A DNA stretch of 50,333 nucleotides from DASZPL01 sp035550315 (GTDB taxonomy: Bacteria > Actinomycetota > Actinomycetes > JAFAQI01). The translations under genes and the position numbers were made by a program. The stretch lies in assembly GCA_035550315.1 (NCBI GenBank), contig DASZPL010000099.1:1-50333 (forward strand), written 5' to 3'. The notes beneath the pieces are model-generated. The model searched no databases. It had not been told where the DNA came from and saw only the letters and a program-made list of their open reading frames with translations. Position 1 is the first letter of the stretch. Every line of letters starts with the position of its first letter. Positions 16,727 through 23,886 of this stretch are shown piece by piece.

Positions 16727-18286
16727 TCAGCCCGGCAGCCGGAACGACTCGTCGGGGACGAGCTCGGCGACGTCCATCTGCGCCTTCTGCAGCCGGCCGG
16801 AGTAGTCCCAGTTCATCGCCTGCCAGCGGGTGAACTGGTCGAGGACCCACATGCCCGACTGGCGCGAACCGTTGCCGGATTTGCCGTTGCCGCCGAACGG
16901 CAGGTGCGCCTCGGCGCCCGAGGTCGAGTTGTTGACGCTGACCATTCCGGCCGAGATGCCACGGCGGAACGCCCACACTTCGGCCGGGTCGTTGGTGTAG
17001 ATCGACGACGACAGCCCGTAGCCGGGCGCGTTCGCCAGCCGGATCGCGTCGGCCAGGTCGCGGTACGTCGTGATGCCGACGAGCGGGCCGAACGTCTCGG
17101 TGCGGAAGATCTCGTCGTCCTCGCGAACGCCGTCGACGATCGTCGGGTGGTAGAAGACGCCGGCGTCCGGGTCGCCGACAAAACCTTCCCGCGGGTTCAT
17201 CGCGGTGATCCGGCCGGTCGCGGTCGAGCCGAGCACGACGTGGTGCGGCTGGATCCAGCCGAGGTAGTCGTCGAACCGCGACGCGAACTTCTCGTCGAGC
17301 ATCGGCCCGTAGACGACGTCACCGAACGGATCGCCGACCGGCGCTTGCCGGGTCGCCTTGTCGAACCGCGCGACGAAGTCGTCGTGCACCGCCTCGTGCA
17401 CGATCACGGTGCCGAGTGAGGTGCAGCGTTGCCCCGCCGTACCGAACCCGGAGAACAGCGCCGCCTCCACCGCAAGATCGAGGTCGGCGCTCGGCGTCAC
17501 GACCATCGGGTTCTTTCCACCGAGCTCGAGGCAGGCGGACTGCAGGTGGCGACCGGTGAGTTCGCCGATCTGCGCCCCGACCGCACTCGAGCCGGTAAAG
17601 CCGACCTTGTCGACCAGACCGGCGTCGAGGGCTTGAGCGAGACCTTGGAATGTCTGCTCGCCGTCGGCGAGCACCAGGTTGAGGACGCCGTCGGGCAGCC
17701 CGCCACCGCGCACGAACAGCTCGAACAGCGCCTGGCCGCACGCCGGTGAGTAGTCGGCCGGCTTCCACACGACCGCGTTGCCGCAGAGCAGCGCGGGCAC
17801 GAGATACCAAGCTGGTACGGCGACCGGGAAGTTGCCGGCGGTGATCACGCTGACTACCCCGACCGGGTTGCGGAAGGTGAACAGCTGCTTGTCCGGCATC
17901 TCGCTCGGCACGGTCTGGCCGTAGAGCCGGCGGCCCTCGCCGAGGAAGAAGTCACAGGTGTCGACGATCTCGCGCACCTCGCCGAGCGCCTCGGCGTACG
18001 GCTTGCCGATCTCTCGAGTCACCAGCCGAGCGAGCGCCTCGGCGTTGGCCTCGACCGTCCGGCCGATGTGCGCGATCGCGCGACCCCGCACCGGCGCGGG
18101 CACGTCGGCCCACGCGCATTGCGCATCGCGCGCGGCCCGCGCTGCGGCGACGAAGGTGTCGGCATCGCCGAACGCGACGTCGGCGACGGTCTCGTCGAGC
18201 CGGGCCGGGTTGCGCGAAGCGAGTCGGCCGCCTGGCGCGTCCGGGAGCGTTCGTCCGCCGACCACCGACGCGACGTTGTGGATCAC
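16727..18286 (-). CDS. aldehyde dehydrogenase, probable L-aminoadipate-semialdehyde (piperideine-6-carboxylate) dehydrogenase
   Basis: The protein has 519 residues. It is an NAD(P)-dependent aldehyde dehydrogenase with general-base Glu in CLELGGKNP (about 254), nucleophile Cys in GTAGQRCTS (about 286) and a Rossmann-type GFTGSSAVGA. The segment SEMPDKQLFTFRNPVGVVSV and the SGAEAHLPFGGNGKSGNGSR end resemble the AldH7-like group. The GTG start overlaps the lat stop by one base (TAGTG), so the two genes are translationally coupled. Lat makes 2-aminoadipate 6-semialdehyde, so this enzyme very likely oxidises it to L-2-aminoadipate. That assignment is from context plus family, not from a diagnostic residue. 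Confidence 0.85.
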   Translation of the reverse strand: MIHNVASVVGGRTLPDAPGGRLASRNPARLDETVADVAFGDADTFVAAARAARDAQCAWADVPAPVRGRAIAHIGRTVEANAEALARLVTREIGKPYAEALGEVREIVDTCDFFLGEGRRLYGQTVPSEMPDKQLFTFRNPVGVVSVITAGNFPVAVPAWYLVPALLCGNAVVWKPADYSPACGQALFELFVRGGGLPDGVLNLVLADGEQTFQGLAQALDAGLVDKVGFTGSSAVGAQIGELTGRHLQSACLELGGKNPMVVTPSADLDLAVEAALFSGFGTAGQRCTSLGTVIVHEAVHDDFVARFDKATRQAPVGDPFGDVVYGPMLDEKFASRFDDYLGWIQPHHVVLGSTATGRITAMNPREGFVGDPDAGVFYHPTIVDGVREDDEIFRTETFGPLVGITTYRDLADAIRLANAPGYGLSSSIYTNDPAEVWAFRRGISAGMVSVNNSTSGAEAHLPFGGNGKSGNGSRQSGMWVLDQFTRWQAMNWDYSGRLQKAQMDVAELVPDESFRLPG

Positions 18287-19668
18287 TATGCGCTCCTTGC
18301 GATTGCCTCGTGGCCAGTGTGCGTCGTGGCGGCAGCGACGTCATCCAGCACCTGCTCGAGTGCGCCCAGGCCGATGGACAGCTCGTCCTCGGTCACGGTG
18401 AGCGCGGGACGCAACCGGATGCTGCGCTCGCCGCACGGCAGCACGAGGACCCGCTCGGCCCGCAGCCCGCTGAGCACGGCGTCACGACTGTCGGCGTCCG
18501 GCAGGTCCAGCGCGCACATCAGGCCACGGCCGCGGGCGTTGCTGACCAACCCGGCATGGCGCATTTCGATCTCGATCAGCCGGCCGAGCAGCCACTGGCC
18601 GAGCGATGCCGCGCGTTCGCACAACCGGTCCGCCTCGATCACCTCGAGGATCCGCCGGGAGCGCACCATGTCGACCAGGCCGCCGCCCCAGGTCGAATTG
18701 ATCCGGCTCGACACCCGGAACACGTTGTCCGGCACCTCGTCGACCCGGCGACCGGCCATGATGCCGCCGAGCTGCACCTTCTTGGCGAAGGCGACGATGT
18801 CCGGCTCCAGGCCGAGCTGCTGGTAGCACCACGGCGTGCCGGTCAGGCCGACGCCGGTCTGCACCTCGTCGAGCACGAACAAGGCGTCGTACTCGTGACA
18901 GAGCGCCTGCATCGCCTGCAGGAACTCGGCGCGCATGTGGTTGTCGCCGCCCTCGCCCTGGATCGGCTCGGCGATGAAGCAGGCGATGTCGTGCGGGTGT
19001 GCCTCGAACGCCGCCCGCGCCTGGGCGAGCGCGCGGGTCTCGGCCGCCTCGACCTCGGCGAAATGCGCCTCGACGGGGAACCGCACGGCGGGTACGTCGA
19101 TCCGCGGCCAGTCGAAGGTCGGGTAACGGTCGGTCTTTGTGGGATCAGTATTGGTCAGCGACAGCGTGTAGCCGGAGCGACCGTGGAACGCACGGGTCAG
19201 GTGCATCACCTGGCGGCCCAGGTCGCGCGAGCGCCCGGCCGCCTCGTTGCGGCGGCTCTTCCAGTCGAACGCGGTCTTCAGCGCGTTCTCGACGGCGAGC
19301 GCGCCGCCTTCGACGAAGAACAGGTGCGGCAGCGCCGGGTCGCCGAGCACTCGCACGAAGGTCTCGACGAACTCCGCGAGATGGGTGCTGTACATGTCTG
19401 GGTTCGCCGGCTTGTTCGCGGCGACGTGCGCCAACGTCGTCATGAAGTGCGGGTCGTTGACCAGGCCGGGCGGGTTCGCCCCCAGCGGCGCCGAGGCGAA
19501 CGCGGTGTAGAGGTCGAGGTACTCGCGGCCGTCGCGGGCATCGACCAGCCAGCTGCCGTGGCTGTGCTCGACGTCCAGGACCAGCCGGAATCCGTCGGTG
19601 AGCAGGTGCTCGCTCAATCGGGCGTGGACGTCGCGGGGCGCGATCTCCGTCATGGCCAGGTGGGTCAT
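18286..19668 (-). CDS. lat: L-lysine 6-transaminase
   Basis: The protein has 460 residues. It is a class III pyridoxal-phosphate aminotransferase of the lysine-epsilon type. Hallmarks are EHSHGSWLVDARDGREYLDL, the FVEGGALAVENALKTAFDWK block, LDEVQTGVGLTG (about 267) and the cofactor lysine in FAKKVQLGG (about 294). The reaction moves the epsilon amino group of lysine to 2-oxoglutarate, giving aminoadipate semialdehyde. The ATG at 19668 has GGAGG 6 bases upstream; a second ATG at 19653 is less well placed. It heads the operon with the dehydrogenase and fused E1. Unlike in mycobacteria, no Lrp/AsnC regulator gene lies beside it. Confidence 0.93.
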   Translation of the reverse strand: MTHLAMTEIAPRDVHARLSEHLLTDGFRLVLDVEHSHGSWLVDARDGREYLDLYTAFASAPLGANPPGLVNDPHFMTTLAHVAANKPANPDMYSTHLAEFVETFVRVLGDPALPHLFFVEGGALAVENALKTAFDWKSRRNEAAGRSRDLGRQVMHLTRAFHGRSGYTLSLTNTDPTKTDRYPTFDWPRIDVPAVRFPVEAHFAEVEAAETRALAQARAAFEAHPHDIACFIAEPIQGEGGDNHMRAEFLQAMQALCHEYDALFVLDEVQTGVGLTGTPWCYQQLGLEPDIVAFAKKVQLGGIMAGRRVDEVPDNVFRVSSRINSTWGGGLVDMVRSRRILEVIEADRLCERAASLGQWLLGRLIEIEMRHAGLVSNARGRGLMCALDLPDADSRDAVLSGLRAERVLVLPCGERSIRLRPALTVTEDELSIGLGALEQVLDDVAAATTHTGHEAIARSA

Positions 19669-19708
19669 CGCCGCCTCCGCGGATGGATTCGTAATATCTC
19701 CTGTCTGG

Positions 19709-19733
19709 AGTCTAATCGACCGAAGGATCTTCG
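19709..19733 (-). promoter_or_regulatory. putative lat promoter and operator palindrome
   Basis: On the minus strand a -10-like TAGACT (19709-19714) lies about 40 bases before the lat ATG. Just upstream is a palindrome, CGAAG-ATC-CTTCG (19721-19733), in the place of the spacer. A second small inverted repeat, CTCC-N5-GGAG, overlaps the -10 at 19698-19710. The arrangement suggests a repressor or activator site for the lysine operon. Confidence 0.4.
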
Positions 19734-19782
19734 AACTGAATTGCAAGCGCCCAAAGATGGTCCCGATTGGAGTCGTTGGCGT

Positions 19783-19788
19783 TAGCGT
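19783..19788 (+). promoter_or_regulatory. predicted -10 element (TAGCGT)
   Basis: TAGCGT is followed by 6 bases and the ATG at 19795; a leaderless transcript is predicted. Confidence 0.42.
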
Positions 19789-19794
19789 GACGGC

Positions 19795-20382
19795 ATGTCA
19801 CCGAAGCTGTGCCTCGCTCAGGACGCGGCGGCGGACGAGCTCCTCTCACGCGAGCCGCTGGCGCTGCTCATCGGAATGGTCCTCGACCAGCAGATCCCGC
19901 TCGAGTGGGCGTTCACCGGCCCGTTCACCCTCACCAAACGGCTGGGCCGAGAGCTCGATGCGGCGTACCTCGCACAGTGCAACCCGGACGAGCTCGCGAA
20001 GGTGTTTGCGACACCGCCTGCGCTGCACCGCTTCCCCGGGTCGATGGCCGCCCGCGTGCAGACGCTGTGCCGGGTGATCGTCGACGAGTACGGCGGGGAG
20101 CCGCAGAACATCTGGCGCGACGCTGCGACCGGCACGGAGCTGCGCAAGCGCGTGCAGGCGCTGCCGGGCTTCGGCGCACACAAGGCGAAGATCTTCGTGG
20201 CATTGCTCGGCAAGCAGTACGGCGTCCGTCCGAAGGGTTGGCGTGAAGCAGCCGGCGACTTCGGCAAGGCCGGGTCCCACCTGTCGGTCGCCGACATCAC
20301 CGACGCGAAGTCACTCGCCAAGGTGCGCGCGTACAAGAAGCAGATAAAGGCCCAGGCGAAAGCGGCGGCCGCTGCGAAGTAG
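19795..20382 (+). CDS. HhH-GPD superfamily DNA-glycosylase-like protein
   Basis: The protein has 195 residues. The start (LALLIGMVLDQQIPLEWAF) is typical of an actinobacterial group annotated as HhH-GPD-type base-excision-repair proteins. The helix-hairpin-helix is ALPGFGAHKAKIFVALLG (about 121-138), which would contact DNA backbone. The Gly/Pro-Asp catalytic segment is not obvious; the region after the hairpin (KGWREAAGDFGKAGSH) differs from AlkA and MutY, so enzymatic activity is uncertain. A Lys/Ala-rich tail (KKQIKAQAKAAAAAK) may add DNA affinity. The gene is divergent from lat and convergent with the HNH gene. Confidence 0.82.
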   Translation: MSPKLCLAQDAAADELLSREPLALLIGMVLDQQIPLEWAFTGPFTLTKRLGRELDAAYLAQCNPDELAKVFATPPALHRFPGSMAARVQTLCRVIVDEYGGEPQNIWRDAATGTELRKRVQALPGFGAHKAKIFVALLGKQYGVRPKGWREAAGDFGKAGSHLSVADITDAKSLAKVRAYKKQIKAQAKAAAAAK

Positions 20383-20402
20383 CTCGAGAACTCGGCTCAG
20401 GC

Positions 20403-21578
20403 TCAGGTTCGGCTGACTTCGATCGTGCCGTCGTAGTTGCGCCAGATGCGCCAGTTGCTGTGGTGGACCAGCCAGTGGTGGAACCGGCAGAGGTAGGCCG
20501 AGTTGGCGAGGTCGCTGCGCCCGCCGTGCGCCCAGAACGTCAGGTGATGTAACCGGCAGTGCTGCAGCGGTGCGCGGCATCCGGGGAAGGTGCAGCCTTG
20601 GTCGCGCAGCGCGGCAGCGCGGCGTTGGGCCGTAGTCCAGGTGCGGGTGGTGCGGCCGAGGTCGAGTAGTTCGCTGTCGCCGCCGAGCACGGCGGGCAGG
20701 ATGGCGGCGTCGCAGGCCAGCCGTCGGGCTTCGGCGGCGCTGGTCTCGATGCCGTTGACGGTGGCGGTGAGGCCGAGCTTGTCGGCGAGTTCGTCGCGCA
20801 GGCCTTGCCACGGGATGGTGACGGTGATGTGGGGGCGTTCGCCTTGCTGGTCGGGCAGCCAGCCGCAGGACAGCGAGTGCTCCGCGATCGCGGTGAGGGC
20901 GTCGGCTCGCCGTTGTGCCGTGGTGCGGTCGTCGTCGGGGCCGGTGGTGCTCATCAGCGGTGCGAGTGCGCTCGAAAGCATGGCGCCGGCGGTGGGGTCG
21001 AGCATGGCGTCGAGGTGCAGCATGCCGTCGAAGGTGCTGGCCAAGCTGGCGTAGCGGCTGGCGTAGCGCCGTTGCTCGGCGGCCTCGGCGTCTTCGTCGG
21101 CGCCGGCCGTGATCCGTAGCTTGCGGACCGCGATGCCTAACGCGGTCGGGTCGAGCGTGCGGGCGGCGTCCAGCAGGATCCGTTCGCCGTCGGCGATCCA
21201 TTGGTTGGGCAGCTTCCGCAGGCAGTCGGTGATCAGCCGGGCGTGCTCGTGGGAGATCTCGCCCGCCTGCAGTGCGTGGTCGGTGTCGGGATGGCTCGTC
21301 AGCGCCCAGCCGGTGCGCACCCGCCGGGAGGCCTCGACCGGGGAGAGCCGGCAGTCCTCGACCAGCCACGAGCGGGTCGCCCGCCCGCGTTCGGCGACGC
21401 TGGCCGCTCGCGCGTCGGCAGCCTGGATCCAGCCCGCCAGCACCCCGTCGAGCCGGTCACGGCAGGCCAGCAGCTCCTCGATCCCGGCCAGCAGCTCCGC
21501 GTCCGGCAGGTCGTGCGGCGCGACGGCGGCGCAGGCGGCCGCGGCCTGCTCCAGCACCTCCGCCAGTCTCGAACGCAT
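20403..21578 (-). CDS. DUF222 / HNH endonuclease (13E12-type), SOS-controlled
   Basis: The protein has 391 residues from the ATG at 21578. The N-terminal 280 residues are the helical DUF222 region (RATRSWLVEDCRLSPVEASR, GEISHEHARLITD). The C-terminus holds an HNH-type nuclease domain with CTFPGC, CRLHHLTFWAHGG and a final LCRFHHWLVHHSNW, so metal-dependent DNA cleavage is expected. The family corresponds to the mycobacterial REP13E12 proteins. In-frame ATG at 21593 and GTG at 21602 lie upstream, but the promoter places the transcript start on the ATG at 21578. A perfect LexA box overlaps that start codon. It is convergent with the HhH-GPD gene. Confidence 0.87.
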   Translation of the reverse strand: MRSRLAEVLEQAAAACAAVAPHDLPDAELLAGIEELLACRDRLDGVLAGWIQAADARAASVAERGRATRSWLVEDCRLSPVEASRRVRTGWALTSHPDTDHALQAGEISHEHARLITDCLRKLPNQWIADGERILLDAARTLDPTALGIAVRKLRITAGADEDAEAAEQRRYASRYASLASTFDGMLHLDAMLDPTAGAMLSSALAPLMSTTGPDDDRTTAQRRADALTAIAEHSLSCGWLPDQQGERPHITVTIPWQGLRDELADKLGLTATVNGIETSAAEARRLACDAAILPAVLGGDSELLDLGRTTRTWTTAQRRAAALRDQGCTFPGCRAPLQHCRLHHLTFWAHGGRSDLANSAYLCRFHHWLVHHSNWRIWRNYDGTIEVSRT

Positions 21579-21584
21579 GTTCGA
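21569..21584 (-). promoter_or_regulatory. SOS box (LexA site)
   Basis: TCGAAC-GCAT-GTTCGA is a perfect match to the actinobacterial/Gram-positive SOS consensus TCGAAC-N4-GTTCGA. The site begins right after the -10 and covers the start codon at 21576-21578, so bound LexA would block transcription initiation directly. Confidence 0.85.
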
Positions 21585-21613
21585 ATCGTACATTCGGCGC
21601 ACGACGGGATCAA
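21585..21613 (-). promoter_or_regulatory. promoter of the SOS-controlled HNH gene
   Basis: On the minus strand: -35 TTGATC (21608-21613), 17-base spacer, -10 TACGAT (21585-21590). Six bases separate the -10 from the ATG at 21578, so transcription should begin at or next to the A of the start codon (leaderless). Confidence 0.65.
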
Positions 21614-21644
21614 CCGGATTTCCCTTTATTCACAACGAATTTCC

Positions 21645-21681
21645 GCGCATCTTCGTCCACAGGCTGTGGACGAAGATGCGC
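21645..21681. repeat. 37-base palindrome (18-bp perfect arms, 1-base centre)
   Basis: GCGCATCTTCGTCCACAG at 21645-21662 is followed by one G and its exact reverse complement at 21664-21681. The arms contain TCGTCCACA, one base from the actinobacterial DnaA-box consensus TTGTCCACA, head to head. It lies 47 bases beyond the 3' end of tRNA-Met and 32 bases upstream of the -35 of the HNH promoter. There is no U-tract, so it is not a classical terminator, although it may still end tRNA transcripts or form a cruciform. Confidence 0.9.
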
Positions 21682-21728
21682 CTCGCTGGCAACCGCGGCG
21701 ACGCGGAAACGATCCCGTGGGGATCCCG

Positions 21729-21803
21729 TGGGGCGGGTGGGACTCGAACCCACGACCTGACGGGTTATGAGCCCGCAGCTCTAACCAGCTGAGCTACCGC
21801 CCC
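21729..21803 (-). tRNA. tRNA-Met (anticodon CAU), elongator or Ile2
   Basis: The cloverleaf folds on the minus strand: acceptor GGGGCGG/CCGCCCC, D-arm GCTCAGCTGGTTAGAGC, anticodon loop CTCATAA, T-arm GTGGGTTCGAGTCCCAC, discriminator A, no encoded CCA. A paired G1-C72 argues against the initiator, although the anticodon stem has three G-C pairs. CAU could also belong to tRNA-Ile2 after lysidine modification. It lies 9 bases after the carbonic anhydrase stop on the same strand. Confidence 0.93.
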
Positions 21804-21812
21804 GCGCAAACG

Positions 21813-22340
21813 CTAACTCGCGCCGACCAAGGTGACCCCGGCGGCGTGGCGACGCGCCAGCTCCTGATAGGCGTTCGGGTTGACGTCGACCCAGTACTGC
21901 GCACCGGGCGACAGCGGACCCGCGCTGGTGCCGACCGTGCCGCGAAACAGCGTGCCGGGCTCGACGATCGCGTTCGGCGGCACCAACGCGCCGGCCGCGA
22001 CCATCGATCGGTCGCCGATCTGCGCGCCGTCCTGCACGGTTGCGCCGTTGCCAACGAGCGCCTCGACGCCAAGCGTCGCACCGTGGATGACGCACAGGTG
22101 TCCGACCGTCGACCCTGGCCCGATCTCGACCAGGTTCCCCGGCCCGTGAATCACCGAGTTGTCCTGGATGTTCGCGCCGGCGCGCACGACGATCGGGCCG
22201 AAGTCGGCGCGCAGCACTGCGCCGTACCAGACCGACGCGCCGGCCTCGACGCGGACGTCGCCGACCAGCGTCGCGGTCGGCGCGATCCAGGCAGCGGGAT
22301 CGACGTCGGGAGCCTTGCCTTCGAAGGAGAACAGCGGCAT
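21813..22340 (-). CDS. gamma-class carbonic anhydrase-like protein
   Basis: The protein has 175 residues of left-handed beta-helix hexapeptide repeats (IAPTATLVGDVRVEAGASVWYG, GAQIGDRSMVAAGALVPPNAIV). Histidines of the zinc site are seen in NSVIHGPG and VGHLCVIHGATLG, the spacing of the Cam/CaiE/PaaY group. It would form trimers and hydrate CO2, though many bacterial members have low or unknown activity. The conserved YGAVLRAD block is present. The ATG at 22340 lies 6 bases after TAGGCT, so a leaderless start is likely. tRNA-Met follows at once on the same strand. Confidence 0.9.
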   Translation of the reverse strand: MPLFSFEGKAPDVDPAAWIAPTATLVGDVRVEAGASVWYGAVLRADFGPIVVRAGANIQDNSVIHGPGNLVEIGPGSTVGHLCVIHGATLGVEALVGNGATVQDGAQIGDRSMVAAGALVPPNAIVEPGTLFRGTVGTSAGPLSPGAQYWVDVNPNAYQELARRHAAGVTLVGAS

Positions 22341-22346
22341 CCGGCG

Positions 22347-22352
22347 AGCCTA
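22347..22352 (-). promoter_or_regulatory. predicted -10 element (TAGGCT) of the carbonic anhydrase gene
   Basis: TAGGCT lies 6 bases upstream of the ATG at 22340 on the minus strand; a leaderless transcript is predicted. Confidence 0.42.
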
Positions 22353-22425
22353 ACGAGCGCGCCTAGCACTCGCAGGCCGGCTCAGGTCATGTCAATTGCC
22401 CGAAAGTCTGCCTTTTGGTCCATGG

Positions 22426-22442
22426 CCGCGCGGGGCGCGCGG
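22426..22442. repeat. short perfect inverted repeat upstream of the Stv-like gene
   Basis: CCGCGCG-GGG-CGCGCGG, 7-bp arms around 3 bases, sits just before a TAGGTT hexamer (22445-22450) in the 153-base divergent region. It could be an operator; nothing more can be said. Confidence 0.4.
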
Positions 22443-22493
22443 TTCTAGGTTCAGCCCTGCCACCATCCGCGTGCCCAGCATTGGAGGTGCCGC

Positions 22494-23798
22494 GTGTCCA
22501 CGTTGCTCATGGGTCATGGCGAAGCCATCGGCAGCGAGCAAATTTTGGTCCCGGGCCACATGTCGATCTCATTCCTGATCGATGAGGGACGAGTGATGCC
22601 GTTCTCCAACGGCGTCGGGCTGGTGATGAATCCGCAGAGCTTGCAGTCGGAGGGCTTCACCCTGTCGTCATTCCACGGCGGCGGCGACGAGATCTCCAAC
22701 CATCGACTGCACGTCCTCAACTCGGACCAGCGGGCGTGGTACGCCCAGGTGGATCCCGAGGACGGCAGCTGCTGCTATGCCGGCGAGCACTTCGAAAGCG
22801 GGCTGCGGCTCTGCGAAGACCCCGGCGAGCAGGGCCAGTGCGCGCAGAACCCTGACGGCGTGCACACCTGCGGCGGTCTGTTCTCCTTCACGTGGCAGGA
22901 CAACGATTTGGTCTGGGTCTCCTGCCGCAAGGAGGTCACCGAGTCCGGCACGCTCCCGCAACTGAACTACGGCAACGCCGTCCCGCGCGGCCAGAAGCAG
23001 CCGACCAGCGAGTACTACGACTTTGCCGACCAGGTGCTCGCAAAGCTCAACTCCATGTCTGCCACCGACTTCGCGTCCTACTTCGACTCGCTCAGTGCCG
23101 AGGAGAAGGCCGTCGTGATGTTCAAGAAAGAGATCAAGGAGTGGTCCTACCGCCGGGAGGCCCGCAACTGGCTGGCGAAAGGTGCCACCGACGAAGATTT
23201 TTACGCCTTCGTCGCCGGTCAAGGCGAAGAGGCGGCGACGACGTACCTCAGTGACCGTGACCTGAAGGCGCGGTTCGCGAGAGGGAAGTTCGTGCGGCAG
23301 GCGCGGGAGTACTGGCAAGCCAACGGTGAGGACAACTTCCGGCTCTACGCCTATCGACTCGATGCTCAGTCGCGGGCCGTGCTCGAGGCGTATCCCGACA
23401 TGGCGAAAGCACTCGCCGTACCTGACAGCGGCGCGGTCGGCGACGCCCAGCGCTACGGCATCGACTTCGACGAGATCGATTGGTCGATGGTGCAAGGGAT
23501 CAACGAGAAGGTGCTCAAGGACGCTGACGAGCGCGCGCAGGTGCCGTACTGGCAGACGCAGGGCAAGCTGCTCATCGGCATGGAGCAGCCCGACGTCTAC
23601 CGCAAACTGATGGAGCGGGCGCGCGACCGCGCTTCGGGCCAGGAGCCGACCGGTCAGCGGCCGAATGGCCAGATCACCGTGGTCTCACGGGGCGGTTTCG
23701 GGAGCCGCGGCAAGCTACGGGTAGGGGGCCGCTGCGACCAAGCCGTCGTGACTCAGTGGATCGGCGCCTTCTCGAAGAAGTCCGTGACCTTCGGATAA
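22494..23798 (+). CDS. orphan protein with Stv-like (putative adhesin/effector) N-terminal domain
   Basis: The protein has 434 residues. The GTG at 22494 follows a strong GGAGGTG. The first 150 residues begin LLMGHGEAIGSEQILVPGHM and end HTCGGLFSFTWQDNDLVWVSCR; a GHG start, a 'vPg' strand and a final xWxxCR recall the 'putative adhesin Stv' domain linked with polymorphic toxins (from memory, unverified). Seven cysteines cluster in this part (SCCYAG, RLCEDP, GQCAQN, HTCGG, VSCRK), suggesting a metal site or disulfides. Residues 165-390 are charged and helical with no recognised fold; the tail ends basic. There is no signal peptide or membrane segment. Codon third positions look somewhat less GC-rich than in neighbours, hinting at transfer. 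Confidence 0.75.
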   Translation: MSTLLMGHGEAIGSEQILVPGHMSISFLIDEGRVMPFSNGVGLVMNPQSLQSEGFTLSSFHGGGDEISNHRLHVLNSDQRAWYAQVDPEDGSCCYAGEHFESGLRLCEDPGEQGQCAQNPDGVHTCGGLFSFTWQDNDLVWVSCRKEVTESGTLPQLNYGNAVPRGQKQPTSEYYDFADQVLAKLNSMSATDFASYFDSLSAEEKAVVMFKKEIKEWSYRREARNWLAKGATDEDFYAFVAGQGEEAATTYLSDRDLKARFARGKFVRQAREYWQANGEDNFRLYAYRLDAQSRAVLEAYPDMAKALAVPDSGAVGDAQRYGIDFDEIDWSMVQGINEKVLKDADERAQVPYWQTQGKLLIGMEQPDVYRKLMERARDRASGQEPTGQRPNGQITVVSRGGFGSRGKLRVGGRCDQAVVTQWIGAFSKKSVTFG

Positions 23799-23886
23799 CC
23801 ACAGGGTTTCGACGGGCGGTTGCGGACCGGTCGTTGTGTCGTGCAATCATCTAGTCGCGCACGTCTAGCACCAGACGTCGAGCGCC

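Noticed and set aside
16727..19668. lat and the dehydrogenase as part of a cephamycin-type beta-lactam cluster
   Set aside because: No ACV synthetase, isopenicillin N synthase or other beta-lactam genes surround the pair; the third gene is a 2-oxoacid dehydrogenase E1, so catabolism fits better.
19729..19750. Second SOS box near the HhH-GPD gene
   Set aside because: Only one half-site (TCGAAC) is present; the other half reads TTGCAA instead of GTTCGA.
21729..21803. Initiator tRNA-fMet
   Set aside because: G1-C72 is paired and the D-arm is of the elongator type; only the anticodon stem G-C pairs hint at an initiator.
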